Of a stretch of DNA of 64,000 nt, positions 7,580 to 15,295 are shown piece by piece. Origin of the DNA: CAIWHR01 sp963836265 (GTDB lineage Bacteria; Pseudomonadota; Gammaproteobacteria; Burkholderiales; Casimicrobiaceae). Each line of letters opens with the position of its first letter. Position 1 is the first letter of the stretch. A model generated the notes under the pieces. The model made no database searches. It saw only the letters and a list, made by a program, of their open reading frames with translations, and was not told where the DNA came from. The stretch is from NCBI GenBank assembly GCA_963836265.1, contig CAWIIO010000006.1, forward strand, positions 879,363 to 943,362. Reading direction: 5' to 3'. A program made the position numbers and the translations under genes.

Positions 7580-7944
7580 TGCGAAAGATGGGCGAGAAGG
7601 TTATCCCCATCGCCCCGGCAGGCGGCAGCGCCGGCGACTGCAGCGGCGCCGAGCCGTTCGCGCTCGTCGTGCTGGGCGACAGCATGGCGCCCGAGTTCGT
7701 CGAGGGCGAAGTGATCGTCGTCGAGCCGGAAGGACTCGCCGCCGATGGCTCGTTCGTCGTCGCCGAAGTCGGGGGCGAGTGGACGATGCGGCAGCTTGCC
7801 AAGAGCGACGGAGGCTGGGTGCTGCGTCCGCTCAACTCGTGCTATCCGGCGACGGCGCTCGCCGATCTGTCGTCGATCCGCGGCGTCGTCATCCAGAAGA
7901 GCAAGCCGGGACGGCGGCGGGCATCGAAGCGCTACGTCGAGTAG
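7579..7944 (+). CDS. S24 (LexA/UmuD-like) domain protein without catalytic lysine
   Basis: A 121-residue protein consisting of an S24 peptidase-like beta domain. The serine motif is present (VVLGDSMAPEF, Ser35). In LexA and UmuD the catalytic lysine lies in a stretch like VKRL; the aligned stretch here is WTMRQLAK with arginine (Arg71) at the expected place, so self-cleavage is doubtful. No DNA-binding domain is attached. The start codon overlaps the stop of the preceding gene by one base (TGATG), so translation is probably coupled to that HTH/reductase fusion. The pairing suggests that the S24-like domain and the fused helix-turn-helix act together as a split regulator. The tail RRRASKRYVE is basic. 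Confidence 0.8.
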   Translation: MRKMGEKVIPIAPAGGSAGDCSGAEPFALVVLGDSMAPEFVEGEVIVVEPEGLAADGSFVVAEVGGEWTMRQLAKSDGGWVLRPLNSCYPATALADLSSIRGVVIQKSKPGRRRASKRYVE

Positions 7945-7975
7945 CCAGGGCCCCAACCCGCACCAGGAGACTTCC

Positions 7976-8200
7976 ATGCCGTACTACATCTACCGCGTCT
8001 TCCCCTTCCGCCGTGTCGAAAGAGTGGACGCGGCGGCCGCGTTCGGACCGGCGTCGGCGCGGGCCAAGGCGCTCCGCGCGAGCCCCGACCTTCCGGCCGA
8101 TTGCACGATCAAGGTGATCTTCGCCGCGAGCGAGAACGAAGCCGAGGATCTGCTCTCGCAAGTGCGCGAGCCAGCGCCTGGCGTCGTCGGCGACGAGTGA
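7976..8200 (+). CDS. Small conserved cytosolic protein
   Basis: A 74-residue protein beginning MPYYIYRVFPFRRVERVD. The first strand YYIYRVF, a central segment rich in alanine (FGPASARAKALRASPD) and a strand CTIKVIFAAS followed by an acidic helix (NEAEDLLSQVREP) suggest a small alpha/beta fold. There is one cysteine. A CAGGAG ribosome site precedes the ATG. It sits 31 bases behind the S24-like gene and 29 before the next ORF. I do not recognise the family; the short spacing suggests it belongs to the same operon. Confidence 0.7.
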   Translation: MPYYIYRVFPFRRVERVDAAAAFGPASARAKALRASPDLPADCTIKVIFAASENEAEDLLSQVREPAPGVVGDE

Positions 8201-8229
8201 CGCGCGGCAGCGGCGAGGCGCGGCCGGCG

Positions 8230-8670
8230 ATGGACGAAGCGGCATTCCGGGCGCTGCGCCGTGCGGCCAATCCGCAGCCATGCGTATTTGAAAAGGCGCT
8301 CCTCGCGCGCTGCGCCGGCTGCGAGGTTGCGGTGCGCCGCGCGCTCGCCGAGCGCGAGGCGATCGCCTGTTCGTCGCCGATCGCGCGGACCAACTGCGAC
8401 ACCTTGCTCGCGATGCTCCGCGAGCGTTCGGCGTTTGCGTTGAAGCTCGCGCCCGGCGCGCCGTTGCCGCACGCGCTGACGATGAAGCTGCAATGCGGGG
8501 GGTTGCGCGGACTGCGGCAGGCGGTCGACTCCGGAGAGTCCGACGTCCATCGGCTGGTCGTCGCGGCGCATGGGCGTCATGATGGTCTCGCCCATCTGCC
8601 GTGGCAGGCCATCGTCGCAGCCGTTCTCGCCTGGCGGGGGCGGCGCCGCCACGTGGAGAACGGCACATGA
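8230..8670 (+). CDS. Cysteine-rich unknown protein
   Basis: A 146-residue protein with cysteines in NPQPC, ARCAGC, IACSS, RTNCD and KLQCG. The first three follow a CX10CX2C pattern, so a metal or iron-sulfur site is possible. Helical segments surround them and no signal peptide is seen. An alternative GTG at 8197 overlaps the upstream stop (GTGA) and would add 11 residues; I prefer the ATG because the added residues are low-complexity. The stop overlaps the next start (ATGA). Family not recognised. Confidence 0.7.
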   Translation: MDEAAFRALRRAANPQPCVFEKALLARCAGCEVAVRRALAEREAIACSSPIARTNCDTLLAMLRERSAFALKLAPGAPLPHALTMKLQCGGLRGLRQAVDSGESDVHRLVVAAHGRHDGLAHLPWQAIVAAVLAWRGRRRHVENGT

Positions 8671-9713
8671 TTCCGCACTTCGACCGTCTCGTCGAAGCGG
8701 TGCAGGCGAACTGCCACATCACCGATGCGCGGCATGCGCGCAACATGACGCTGTGCACGTACCTGCTCGAAATGCGAGAGCTCTATCGCTGGGAGCATGG
8801 CGTCGCCCTTACCGCCCCGCTGCCGCGTGCCGACGTCGGGACCTGGCTCACGAGCCGGGAGGCGCTGTGGGCCGCGTGCGAGAAGGCTCCGTATCGCCCC
8901 CTTCCACTCGACGGCGGCCCCGTCGATCCGTTCGACGTCGAGACGGCCAACCGCGAGCTCGTCCCGACCGGCGTCGTCTACGGCGCGGGCGTCGGCCGGT
9001 TCGGCAAGCCGCAGTTCTTTCTGGGGGCGCTCGAGCGCGAGGAGTGGCGCGATGGCGTCCGGATCCTCGTGTCGCGCTGCGAGTACGCGCGCGACCTGTC
9101 GCCGGCTCCGGCGGCCGTTCGCGACGGCACCGTCTATGTCCGGCTCGAGTCGCTGCGGCGACTGCTCTGGGAAAGGGCCGAAGCATGGGAGCGCAAGCGC
9201 ACCGATGGCGCGCTCGCCTCGGCGCTCTACGCGCATGGCTTCGCCGACGACCCCGACGCCGCGCTGGAGTCGATGGCGGCCGCCGAGGCCGAAACGCTGA
9301 TCATGCACGAGCTGGGCGAGCACCGCGCCGCACAAACGCTGTCTCCCGATTGGGAACGGATGCTCGAAGGCTTCGAGCGCCGGGCCGAGCTTTTCGCGCG
9401 GGCCGCGCGCGACCACCTGGCCGATTGCACGACGACGTTGCCGACCCTCGTCGACCGCAACGCCGAGGCATCGCTCCATTTCTGGTTTTCCGGATTCGAC
9501 GGGATGCGCCGCAAGCTGTTCCCGCGGCTCGCCACGGCTTACGCAGCCTGGTGTGCAGGCGATGGCGGCGTTGCGCTGCGTGCTGCGATCGCCGCGGGCG
9601 CGGACCACTGGGGCGCCGTCTGCCTGCGGATGCTTGCGTTGCACCGGAGCCGCGGCGCGCAGGCAGGAGCCGCCGTCGAAGCGCTTGCGGAGGCGGACGG
9701 AACGGCGCTGTAG
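8667..9713 (+). CDS. Unknown 348-residue protein with HELGEH motif
   Basis: A soluble, mostly helical protein. The N-terminal block QANCHITDARHARNMTLCTY followed by LLEMRELYRWE looks highly constrained. A mid-protein LIMHELGEHRAA near residue 210 could bind a metal or be structural. FFLGALEREEW, AWERKRTDGA and LHFWFSGFDGMRRKLFPRLA are other distinctive blocks. It overlaps the cysteine-rich gene by four bases (ATGA) and is the last gene of the tight series before a 206-base gap. I do not recognise the family with confidence. By position I infer a function in the same sulfur-linked module. Confidence 0.75.
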   Translation: MIPHFDRLVEAVQANCHITDARHARNMTLCTYLLEMRELYRWEHGVALTAPLPRADVGTWLTSREALWAACEKAPYRPLPLDGGPVDPFDVETANRELVPTGVVYGAGVGRFGKPQFFLGALEREEWRDGVRILVSRCEYARDLSPAPAAVRDGTVYVRLESLRRLLWERAEAWERKRTDGALASALYAHGFADDPDAALESMAAAEAETLIMHELGEHRAAQTLSPDWERMLEGFERRAELFARAARDHLADCTTTLPTLVDRNAEASLHFWFSGFDGMRRKLFPRLATAYAAWCAGDGGVALRAAIAAGADHWGAVCLRMLALHRSRGAQAGAAVEALAEADGTAL

Positions 9714-9919
9714 AACCGACGCTGCGCGCATGATCGGCATGCCGTTGGGTATCGTCCCTCGACCCGCATCGGCCGCCGCTCGGAACCGGGTGTAGACTGA
9801 CCTCTCGGTTTGCGCAGCGTCAGGCGAGCGGCGGGGCCCGGGAGCGGCTGCGCATCTTGCGTCGCAGGCCCCTTTCCTCGATGCGGGACTGCGCGGTATC
9901 AGACGGAGGAGGGCACACC

Positions 9920-10396
9920 ATGAGCACAGAACCCCTCATCACGCTGCTCGAAAAGCAGCCGTTCGTTCAGGGATTCCAGCCGCACCAGGTCGAGACGCTG
10001 GCGACGCTGGCGAAGCGAGTGCGATTCGAGCCCAACCATGTGCTGTTTCGCGAGGGCGACGAGTGTTCGGAGTTCTATCTCGTCCTTTCGGGCCGCGTGG
10101 CGCTGGAGATTGCGCCGCCAGGACAAACCTTCCGCGTGGACACGTTGAGCTCCGGCGACGAGCTGGGGTGGTCGTCGCTGCTGGAACGGGGCAGGCAATT
10201 TCAGGCGCGCGCGCTCGACACCGTGGAGGCGCTGGTCTTCGAGGCAGCCGCTCTGCGTGCCATGTGCGAGGCCGACACGTCGTTCGGCTACGTGCTGATG
10301 CTCCGGCTGCTGGGCGTGGTCGCGGAACGGCTCCAGGTCACGAGGCTCCAGGTTCTGGATACCTTCTGGCCGGTGGCGAAGCGAGCCGGGGCCTGA
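9920..10396 (+). CDS. Single-domain cyclic-nucleotide-binding-like regulator
   Basis: A 158-residue protein formed by one Crp-type nucleotide-binding barrel: LFREGDECSEFYLVLSGRVALEI and GDELGWSSLLERGRQFQARALD are the classic strands and phosphate-binding region. The C-terminal helix lacks a DNA-binding helix-turn-helix, so it would signal through a partner and not bind DNA itself. The phosphate-cassette arginine is replaced in context (GRQFQARA), so the ligand may differ from cAMP. GGAGGA lies about ten bases before the ATG. It is separated from the sulfur-linked series by 206 bases but shares its strand, so it may be a separate unit or its last gene. Confidence 0.85.
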   Translation: MSTEPLITLLEKQPFVQGFQPHQVETLATLAKRVRFEPNHVLFREGDECSEFYLVLSGRVALEIAPPGQTFRVDTLSSGDELGWSSLLERGRQFQARALDTVEALVFEAAALRAMCEADTSFGYVLMLRLLGVVAERLQVTRLQVLDTFWPVAKRAGA

Positions 10397-10407
10397 GCGG
10401 CGTCGCA

Positions 10408-10441
10408 CTCGGGGTGCAGGCCACGGCCGCTGCACACCGAG
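10408..10441 (+). terminator. Hairpin behind the cyclic-nucleotide-binding gene
   Basis: Arms CTCGGGGTGCAG and CTGCACACCGAG (10408-10419 and 10430-10441) pair with one mismatch around a ten-base loop, starting 11 bases after the stop codon. There is no T-run, so it may be a weak or Rho-assisted terminator, or only an mRNA-stabilising hairpin. Confidence 0.35.
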
Positions 10442-10584
10442 TCGACTTCGATTCGGATCGTCGCCGCGTCCGGCGGCGGCGCGACGCGCTGCATCGGGGC
10501 GCGGCGCGTGCGGGTCTGAGCCCACTACGCGATTCAGGGAGGCGGGCGGATTTGCCCCAGGCCAGCTCCCCGGGGCTCGCGCCG

Positions 10585-11946
10585 CTAGAACTTGCGGTTG
10601 TAGGCGATGCCGAAGAGATATTCCTTCATCTGGATCGTCTCGCTCGTCGTCGGCGGCGCGCCGAACGGAACGAAGAGACTCGTGCCGGTCACCGAGTTGT
10701 TCGCCGCGTACATGAACGCGCCGGTAATCTCCGACACCTTGTCGATCCGCCAGGTCGCGCCCACCGAGTACTGGTTCTGGACGACGCCCGGGGCGAGGAT
10801 GTTGAACGTGACGTCCTGCGGCTGGATCGGATTGTCGGTGTGGTTGTAGCCCGCGCGCAGCGTCCACGCGTCGTTCAGGTCATATTGCACGCCGATCTTC
10901 CAGACGTCGACATTCTGCCAACCGAAACCGGCGCCGTTGTCGCCGCCCAGACAGTAGCTCGTCAACCCCGCCCCACCGAAGGACGGCGGGACGCAGTAAC
11001 CGATGTATGAGCTCGGATTGTTGACCGATGGCGCGTCGTCGTAGTAGATCCGCTGGAAATCGACGGCGATCAGCCACTGGTTCGTCGGCCGCAGCGAGAA
11101 GCCGAGCGTGAAGTTCGACGGAATGTCGAAGCCGCCCTGCTGCGCGAACAGGCCCTGGTACTTGTTGAAATTCCCCATGCTGATCTTGCTCTGCCAGGCG
11201 CCTCCGATCGCGAGCCAATCGGTGAGTTGGCCCATGTAGCCGATGCGTACGCCCACACCCCACGAATCGTCGTAACCGTTGTTGGTGACGTTGCCGGGAG
11301 AGGTCGAGAAGACAGGATTGTCGAACACTTGCAGCCCTTCGGCCTTGAAGCGCTGGTAGGCGACGACCGGCGTGATGCCGACCGACTGACCCTTGACGAA
11401 CTGCCATGAAACGTACGGCGCGATCATCAGCTGCATCAGGTCGACGCCGAGATTCCCTTGGCCGCAGAGCAGGTTGTAGGGGCCAACGGGATGGTTCTGC
11501 CAAAAGGCGGTGCACGCGCTCGCGTTCGAGATCTGTCCGCCCGGGTAATCGGTGTTCATCCCGCCGTTGCCGTATACGGTCAATCCCAGCGCAAGCTCGG
11601 GGCTGTACTTCCAGTTGATGCCGAACTCGGGAATTCCGAAGTTGTTGCTTCCGCTGTCGACGGAGGCGTCGATGTTGGCGATTCCCGAACCCTGGCGCGA
11701 TGCGCTCCGGCGCGGGCTGAACCAGGCGGCGCCGAGCTGCCATTGGCTGTCGAGGAAAGACATCGCGCCGGGATTGATCGCGCCACCGAACGGCTCCTGC
11801 GCGACGGCGATCGCGGCGCCACCCATGCCGATCGCCTTCATCCCGTAGCCGTTGGCGAAATAGCCGTCCGTCGCCGAAGCGGCCTGCGAACCGAGGCCGG
11901 TCGCCGCGAGGGCGAGGCAGAGGGCCGTGAGTTTTCTTCGTGCCAT
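10585..11946 (-). CDS. FadL/OmpP1-family outer-membrane channel
   Basis: A 453-residue outer-membrane protein of the FadL/TodX family, which takes up hydrophobic compounds. It has a cleavable signal peptide (MARRKLTALCLALAATGLGSQAASA), then ATDGYFANGYGMKAIGMGGA, the family's N-terminal hatch with the typical MGG. Many amphipathic strands follow and the chain ends in phenylalanine (YNRKF), the usual beta-barrel signature. It is the last gene after tusA and the dsrE2-like gene on the same strand. FadL-type channels are found near sulfur-oxidation genes elsewhere and have been suggested to move sulfur compounds; that role is inferred here from position. Confidence 0.92.
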   Translation of the reverse strand: MARRKLTALCLALAATGLGSQAASATDGYFANGYGMKAIGMGGAAIAVAQEPFGGAINPGAMSFLDSQWQLGAAWFSPRRSASRQGSGIANIDASVDSGSNNFGIPEFGINWKYSPELALGLTVYGNGGMNTDYPGGQISNASACTAFWQNHPVGPYNLLCGQGNLGVDLMQLMIAPYVSWQFVKGQSVGITPVVAYQRFKAEGLQVFDNPVFSTSPGNVTNNGYDDSWGVGVRIGYMGQLTDWLAIGGAWQSKISMGNFNKYQGLFAQQGGFDIPSNFTLGFSLRPTNQWLIAVDFQRIYYDDAPSVNNPSSYIGYCVPPSFGGAGLTSYCLGGDNGAGFGWQNVDVWKIGVQYDLNDAWTLRAGYNHTDNPIQPQDVTFNILAPGVVQNQYSVGATWRIDKVSEITGAFMYAANNSVTGTSLFVPFGAPPTTSETIQMKEYLFGIAYNRKF

Positions 11947-12004
11947 GATTTTCCCTGTGGGTGGTTGAAATCGGGTCTACGGGGATCGAGCGGACTCGTC
12001 CCGG

Positions 12005-12637
12005 TCAAATGAACAGACTGACGTCGGCGTCCTTGGCCATCGGCAGGAACGTCGCGGCGCCGACATACTCCTTGACCTCCGGGATGAACTCGGAGGTTTT
12101 GTAGCCGAACAGGTCGACGGTCATCTGGCAGCCGATCAGGTTCACGCCAGCCTCGATACAAAGGCTGCGCAGCGTGCCGATCTCGGCAACCCCCTTGTTC
12201 TTGATCGTCTTCTTCATCATTTTCGTGGCGAAGGCCTCGTAAGCAGGAACGATCGATTGCATGGCGTTCGGGATGTTCCAGCGGATCGATTTGAACCACG
12301 CCGGACCCATCGGCATCTTCATCGGCATCGCGGGATTGCCGAGCGGACTCACCTTCAATTTCCTGAGGTCCTTCTTGAGCAGCTCAAGGCCGTAGAACGT
12401 GAAGAACATCGATACGTCCCAGCCGAGCGCCGCGGCCGTCGACGAAAGGATGAACGGCGGATACGCCCAATCGAGCGTGCCCTTGGTGGCGATGATCGTC
12501 ATCGACGGCGTCTTTGCCGCCTTCAACTCGGCGAGCTTGGCGGCGAGCCGCTGATCGAGCAGTGCGTCGACCCGTTCGCGGATCATGCGATCGAGCGCGG
12601 CGTCATCTTCGACGAGGGTCCTGGTCTGCGTTTCCAT
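12005..12637 (-). CDS. dsrE2: DsrE2-like sulfur-transfer protein (DsrE/DsrF family)
   Basis: A 210-residue protein of the DsrE2 type, a persulfide carrier that works with TusA. The first 45 residues form a charged helix. The DsrE-like domain begins PSMTIIATKGTLDWAYPPFI and continues through GWDVSMFFTFYGLELLKKD. Conserved cysteines follow in LRSLCIEAGVNLIGCQMTVD. DsrE2 proteins are often membrane-associated, and AYPPFILSSTAAALGWDVSMFF is hydrophobic. The gene lies 45 bases after tusA and 58 before fadL on the minus strand, an arrangement that fits cytoplasmic sulfur trafficking into the Dsr pathway. Assignment is confident; the exact partner is inferred. Confidence 0.9.
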   Translation of the reverse strand: METQTRTLVEDDAALDRMIRERVDALLDQRLAAKLAELKAAKTPSMTIIATKGTLDWAYPPFILSSTAAALGWDVSMFFTFYGLELLKKDLRKLKVSPLGNPAMPMKMPMGPAWFKSIRWNIPNAMQSIVPAYEAFATKMMKKTIKNKGVAEIGTLRSLCIEAGVNLIGCQMTVDLFGYKTSEFIPEVKEYVGAATFLPMAKDADVSLFI

Positions 12638-12682
12638 GGCGTCTCCTCTGAGGCGGGGCCGGAGCCGAGGTGCGGTGCGGCC

Positions 12683-12910
12683 CTACTTCTTCTTCAGATA
12701 GAAAATGTAGGTCTTGTTCTCTTCCGTCGAGGACAGGAGCGCGTTTCCTGTCTGGCTGGAGAACGCCTGCATGTCCTTGATCGAGCCGGGGTCGGTCGCA
12801 ACCACCTTCAGCACCTGGCCGGAGGCGAGCTCGTTCAGCGACTTCTTGGTCTTCAGGATCGGCAGCGGGCACGACAGTCCGCGTGCGTCGAGTTCCTTGT
12901 CGAAATTCAT
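12683..12910 (-). CDS. tusA: TusA sulfur carrier protein
   Basis: A 75-residue single-domain TusA. It carries the persulfide motif in ARGLSCPLPILKTKK, then the conserved TDPGSIKDMQAFSSQTGN and a final strand YIFYLKKK. TusA receives sulfane sulfur from rhodanese-like donors and passes it to DsrE-type proteins or DsrC. The start ATG at 12908-12910 has GAGGAG upstream. It begins the tusA-dsrE2-fadL unit, and its promoter must lie in the 329-base gap up to tkt. Confidence 0.93.
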   Translation of the reverse strand: MNFDKELDARGLSCPLPILKTKKSLNELASGQVLKVVATDPGSIKDMQAFSSQTGNALLSSTEENKTYIFYLKKK

Positions 12911-13239
12911 CGGGATATCTCCTCGGTTCGATTGCAGTTGGACCGCGACGTCGGGGCGACCAGGCACGTGGACAACTTCCCCGGCACGCCTACGTGCCGT
13001 CATACGGGGAATTGTCCGCTCTGCGCCTCGCGCCGCCTTGTCTGTGGTCAAGGTCCGGCGTCTCCGCCCGCGGCAAATCGCCGCTCCGCCGAAATTCCCG
13101 CATTAGGCGAAAGTTGGGTGCACCCGTCTATAGCCGATCCGGGTAATGATCCGCTACCCCACACGGGGAGCATCGTCTTGGTGCAACCGTGATCGCCGGC
13201 CATCGAAAGATATATTGGCGAAAGTGCATGTTTCGACAA
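12911..13239. other. Gap holding the tusA promoter region and the cbb operon 3' end
   Basis: No gene is supported here. The gap separates the tkt stop (13240) from the tusA start. It holds a perfect palindrome GGGTGCACCC at 13116-13125 and an inverted repeat GGGTA/TACCC at 13141-13145 and 13155-13159, either of which could be regulatory. No clear terminator with a T-run was seen for the cbb operon, and no strong -35/-10 pair for tusA. Confidence 0.4.
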
Positions 13240-15279
13240 TCAGACGATCCGCCGCGCTGCGGCGGCGACGGCGTCGGGGGTGAAGCCGAAGTGGGGGAAG
13301 AGGGCGGTGGCGGGGGCGGACTCGCCGAAGGTGTCGAGGCCGACCACGGCGGCGTGCGGATCGTCGTTGGCGCCGACGTAGGCGTGCCAGCCGGCGGTGG
13401 CGCCGGCTTCGATGGCCAGCCGCGGGATCCCCGGGGGCAGCACGCTGTGGCGCCAGGCGGGGTCCTGGCGCTCGAAGACGCTGGTCGAGGGCAGCGACAC
13501 CACCCGGGCGCTGATCCCCTCCTTGGCGAGGGTGGGGCGGGCGGCCATGGCGAGCGCCACCTCGGAGCCGGTGGCGATGAGCAGCACCCGGCGCGGGAGC
13601 CCGGGGTCGAAGTCGGCGAGCACGTAGCCGCCCTTGGCGATGGCGGCGCGCTGGGCGTCATCGCGCGGCTGGAAGGGCACGTTCTGGCGGGTGAGGATCA
13701 AGGCGGTGGGGCCGTCGTGGCGGGCGATGGCCGCCGTCCACGCCACTGCCGTTTCCACCGTGTCGCAGGGGCGCCAGACATCGAGCCGGGGGATCAGCCG
13801 CAGGCTCGCGGTGTGCTCGACCGCCTGGTGGGTGGGGCCGTCCTCGCCCAGCCCGATCGAATCGTGGGTGAACACGAAGATCGCGCGCAGCTTCATCAGC
13901 GCCGCCATCCGCAGCGCGTTGCGCGCGTAGTCGGAGAAGGTGAGGAAGGTGCCGACGTAGGGGATCAGCCCGCCGTGCAGGGCGAGGCCGTTGGCGATCG
14001 CGCTCATGCCGAACTCGCGCACGCCGAAGTGCAGATAGTTGCCGCCCTCACCCCGATGGATCGGAATCGAGCCCGACCAGTCGGTGAACACCGAGCCGGT
14101 CAGATCGGCGGCCCCGCCCAGGAGCTCCGGCAGCGCCGGCCCCAAGGCTTCCAGCGCCTGCTGCGAGGCCTTGCGGGTGGCCACGCTCGCCCCCTTCTGC
14201 GCCTGCGCGGCGATGAGTGCGGCGACCGTCTCGCTCCAGCTCGCCGGCAGCTCGCCGGCCATCCGCCGCGTGAACTCGGCCGCCAGCGCCGGATGCGCGG
14301 CGCGATAGGCGGCGAAGCGCTGCGCCCAGTCCTGCTCCTGCGCCGCACCCTTGGCGCGCGCGTCCCAGGCCGCGTAGAGGGGGTCCGGAATCACGAACGG
14401 CGGATGCGGCCAGCCCAGCGCCACCCTTGTTGCCGCCACCTCCTTCTCCCCCAGCGCCGCGCCGTGGGTCTCGGCCGTGCCAGCCTTGGTCGGCGCCCCC
14501 TTGCCGATCACCGTCTGGCAGATCAACAGCTGCGGCCGGCCGTGCTGCGCCCCGTCGGCCCGGGCCGCCGCCAGCGCCGCCGCCACCGCCGCCACGTCGT
14601 GGCCGTCGATCCTGGCTTGCACGTGCCAGCCGTAGGCGGCGAAGCGCTGCGCGGTGTCGTCGGTGAACCAGCCCCGAGTCTCGCCGTCGATCGAAATCCC
14701 GTTGTCGTCGTAGCAGACGATAAGCTTGCCCAAGCCGAGCGTGCCGGCCAGCGAGCAGGCCTCGTGCGAGATCCCCTCCATCAGGCAGCCGTCGCCGGCA
14801 AAGACGTAGGTGTGGTGATCGACGATGGCGTGCCCGGGCCGGTTGAAGGTGGCGGCGAGCAGCCGCTCGGCCAGCGCCATCCCCACCGCGTTGGCAAGCC
14901 CCTGGCCCAGCGGCCCGGTGGTGGTCTCCACCCCGGGCGTCACCCCGACCTCCGGATGCCCCGGCGTCTTCGACCCCAACTGCCGGAAGCGCTTCAATTC
15001 CGCCAGAGGCAGGTCGTAGCCGGTCAGGTGCAGCAGCGCATAGAGCAGCATCGAGCCGTGGCCGTTACTGAGCACGAAGCGGTCGCGATCCGCCCAGCGC
15101 GGATGCGCCGGATTGTGCTTGAGCGGCCCCCGCCACAGCGCCAGCGCGATCTCCGCCATCCCCATCGGCATCCCCGGATGCCCGCTCTTCGCCGCCTCCA
15201 CCGCGTCCATCGCCAGCGCCCGTATCGCATTGGCAAGTTGCGCGGTATCGGCGCCGGCACCGATCGATTGATCTTTCAT
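13240..15279 (-). CDS. tkt: Transketolase (Calvin cycle)
   Basis: Transketolase moves two-carbon units with thiamine diphosphate in the regenerative part of the Calvin cycle. The 679-residue product has the conserved SGHPGMPMGMAEIALALW start, the cofactor-binding GDGCLMEGISHEA block, and the pyrimidine-domain region GLGEDGPTHQAVEHTASLR. Length matches the family (about 660-680). It is the last gene of the cbb operon, 16 bases after prk. Its wobble use looks different from the neighbours: leucine is mainly CTG and many proline and alanine codons end in C, while neighbouring genes favour CTC and GCG. That may mark a different origin and is worth measuring. Confidence 0.97.
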   Translation of the reverse strand: MKDQSIGAGADTAQLANAIRALAMDAVEAAKSGHPGMPMGMAEIALALWRGPLKHNPAHPRWADRDRFVLSNGHGSMLLYALLHLTGYDLPLAELKRFRQLGSKTPGHPEVGVTPGVETTTGPLGQGLANAVGMALAERLLAATFNRPGHAIVDHHTYVFAGDGCLMEGISHEACSLAGTLGLGKLIVCYDDNGISIDGETRGWFTDDTAQRFAAYGWHVQARIDGHDVAAVAAALAAARADGAQHGRPQLLICQTVIGKGAPTKAGTAETHGAALGEKEVAATRVALGWPHPPFVIPDPLYAAWDARAKGAAQEQDWAQRFAAYRAAHPALAAEFTRRMAGELPASWSETVAALIAAQAQKGASVATRKASQQALEALGPALPELLGGAADLTGSVFTDWSGSIPIHRGEGGNYLHFGVREFGMSAIANGLALHGGLIPYVGTFLTFSDYARNALRMAALMKLRAIFVFTHDSIGLGEDGPTHQAVEHTASLRLIPRLDVWRPCDTVETAVAWTAAIARHDGPTALILTRQNVPFQPRDDAQRAAIAKGGYVLADFDPGLPRRVLLIATGSEVALAMAARPTLAKEGISARVVSLPSTSVFERQDPAWRHSVLPPGIPRLAIEAGATAGWHAYVGANDDPHAAVVGLDTFGESAPATALFPHFGFTPDAVAAAARRIV

Positions 15280-15295
15280 CGCTTCGTCCTCGGTA

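Noticed and set aside
2997..13194. Shared GGTGCAACCGT sequence near 3000 and 13180
   Set aside because: A 12-13-base match is expected by chance many times in 64 kb, and the surrounding bases do not match.
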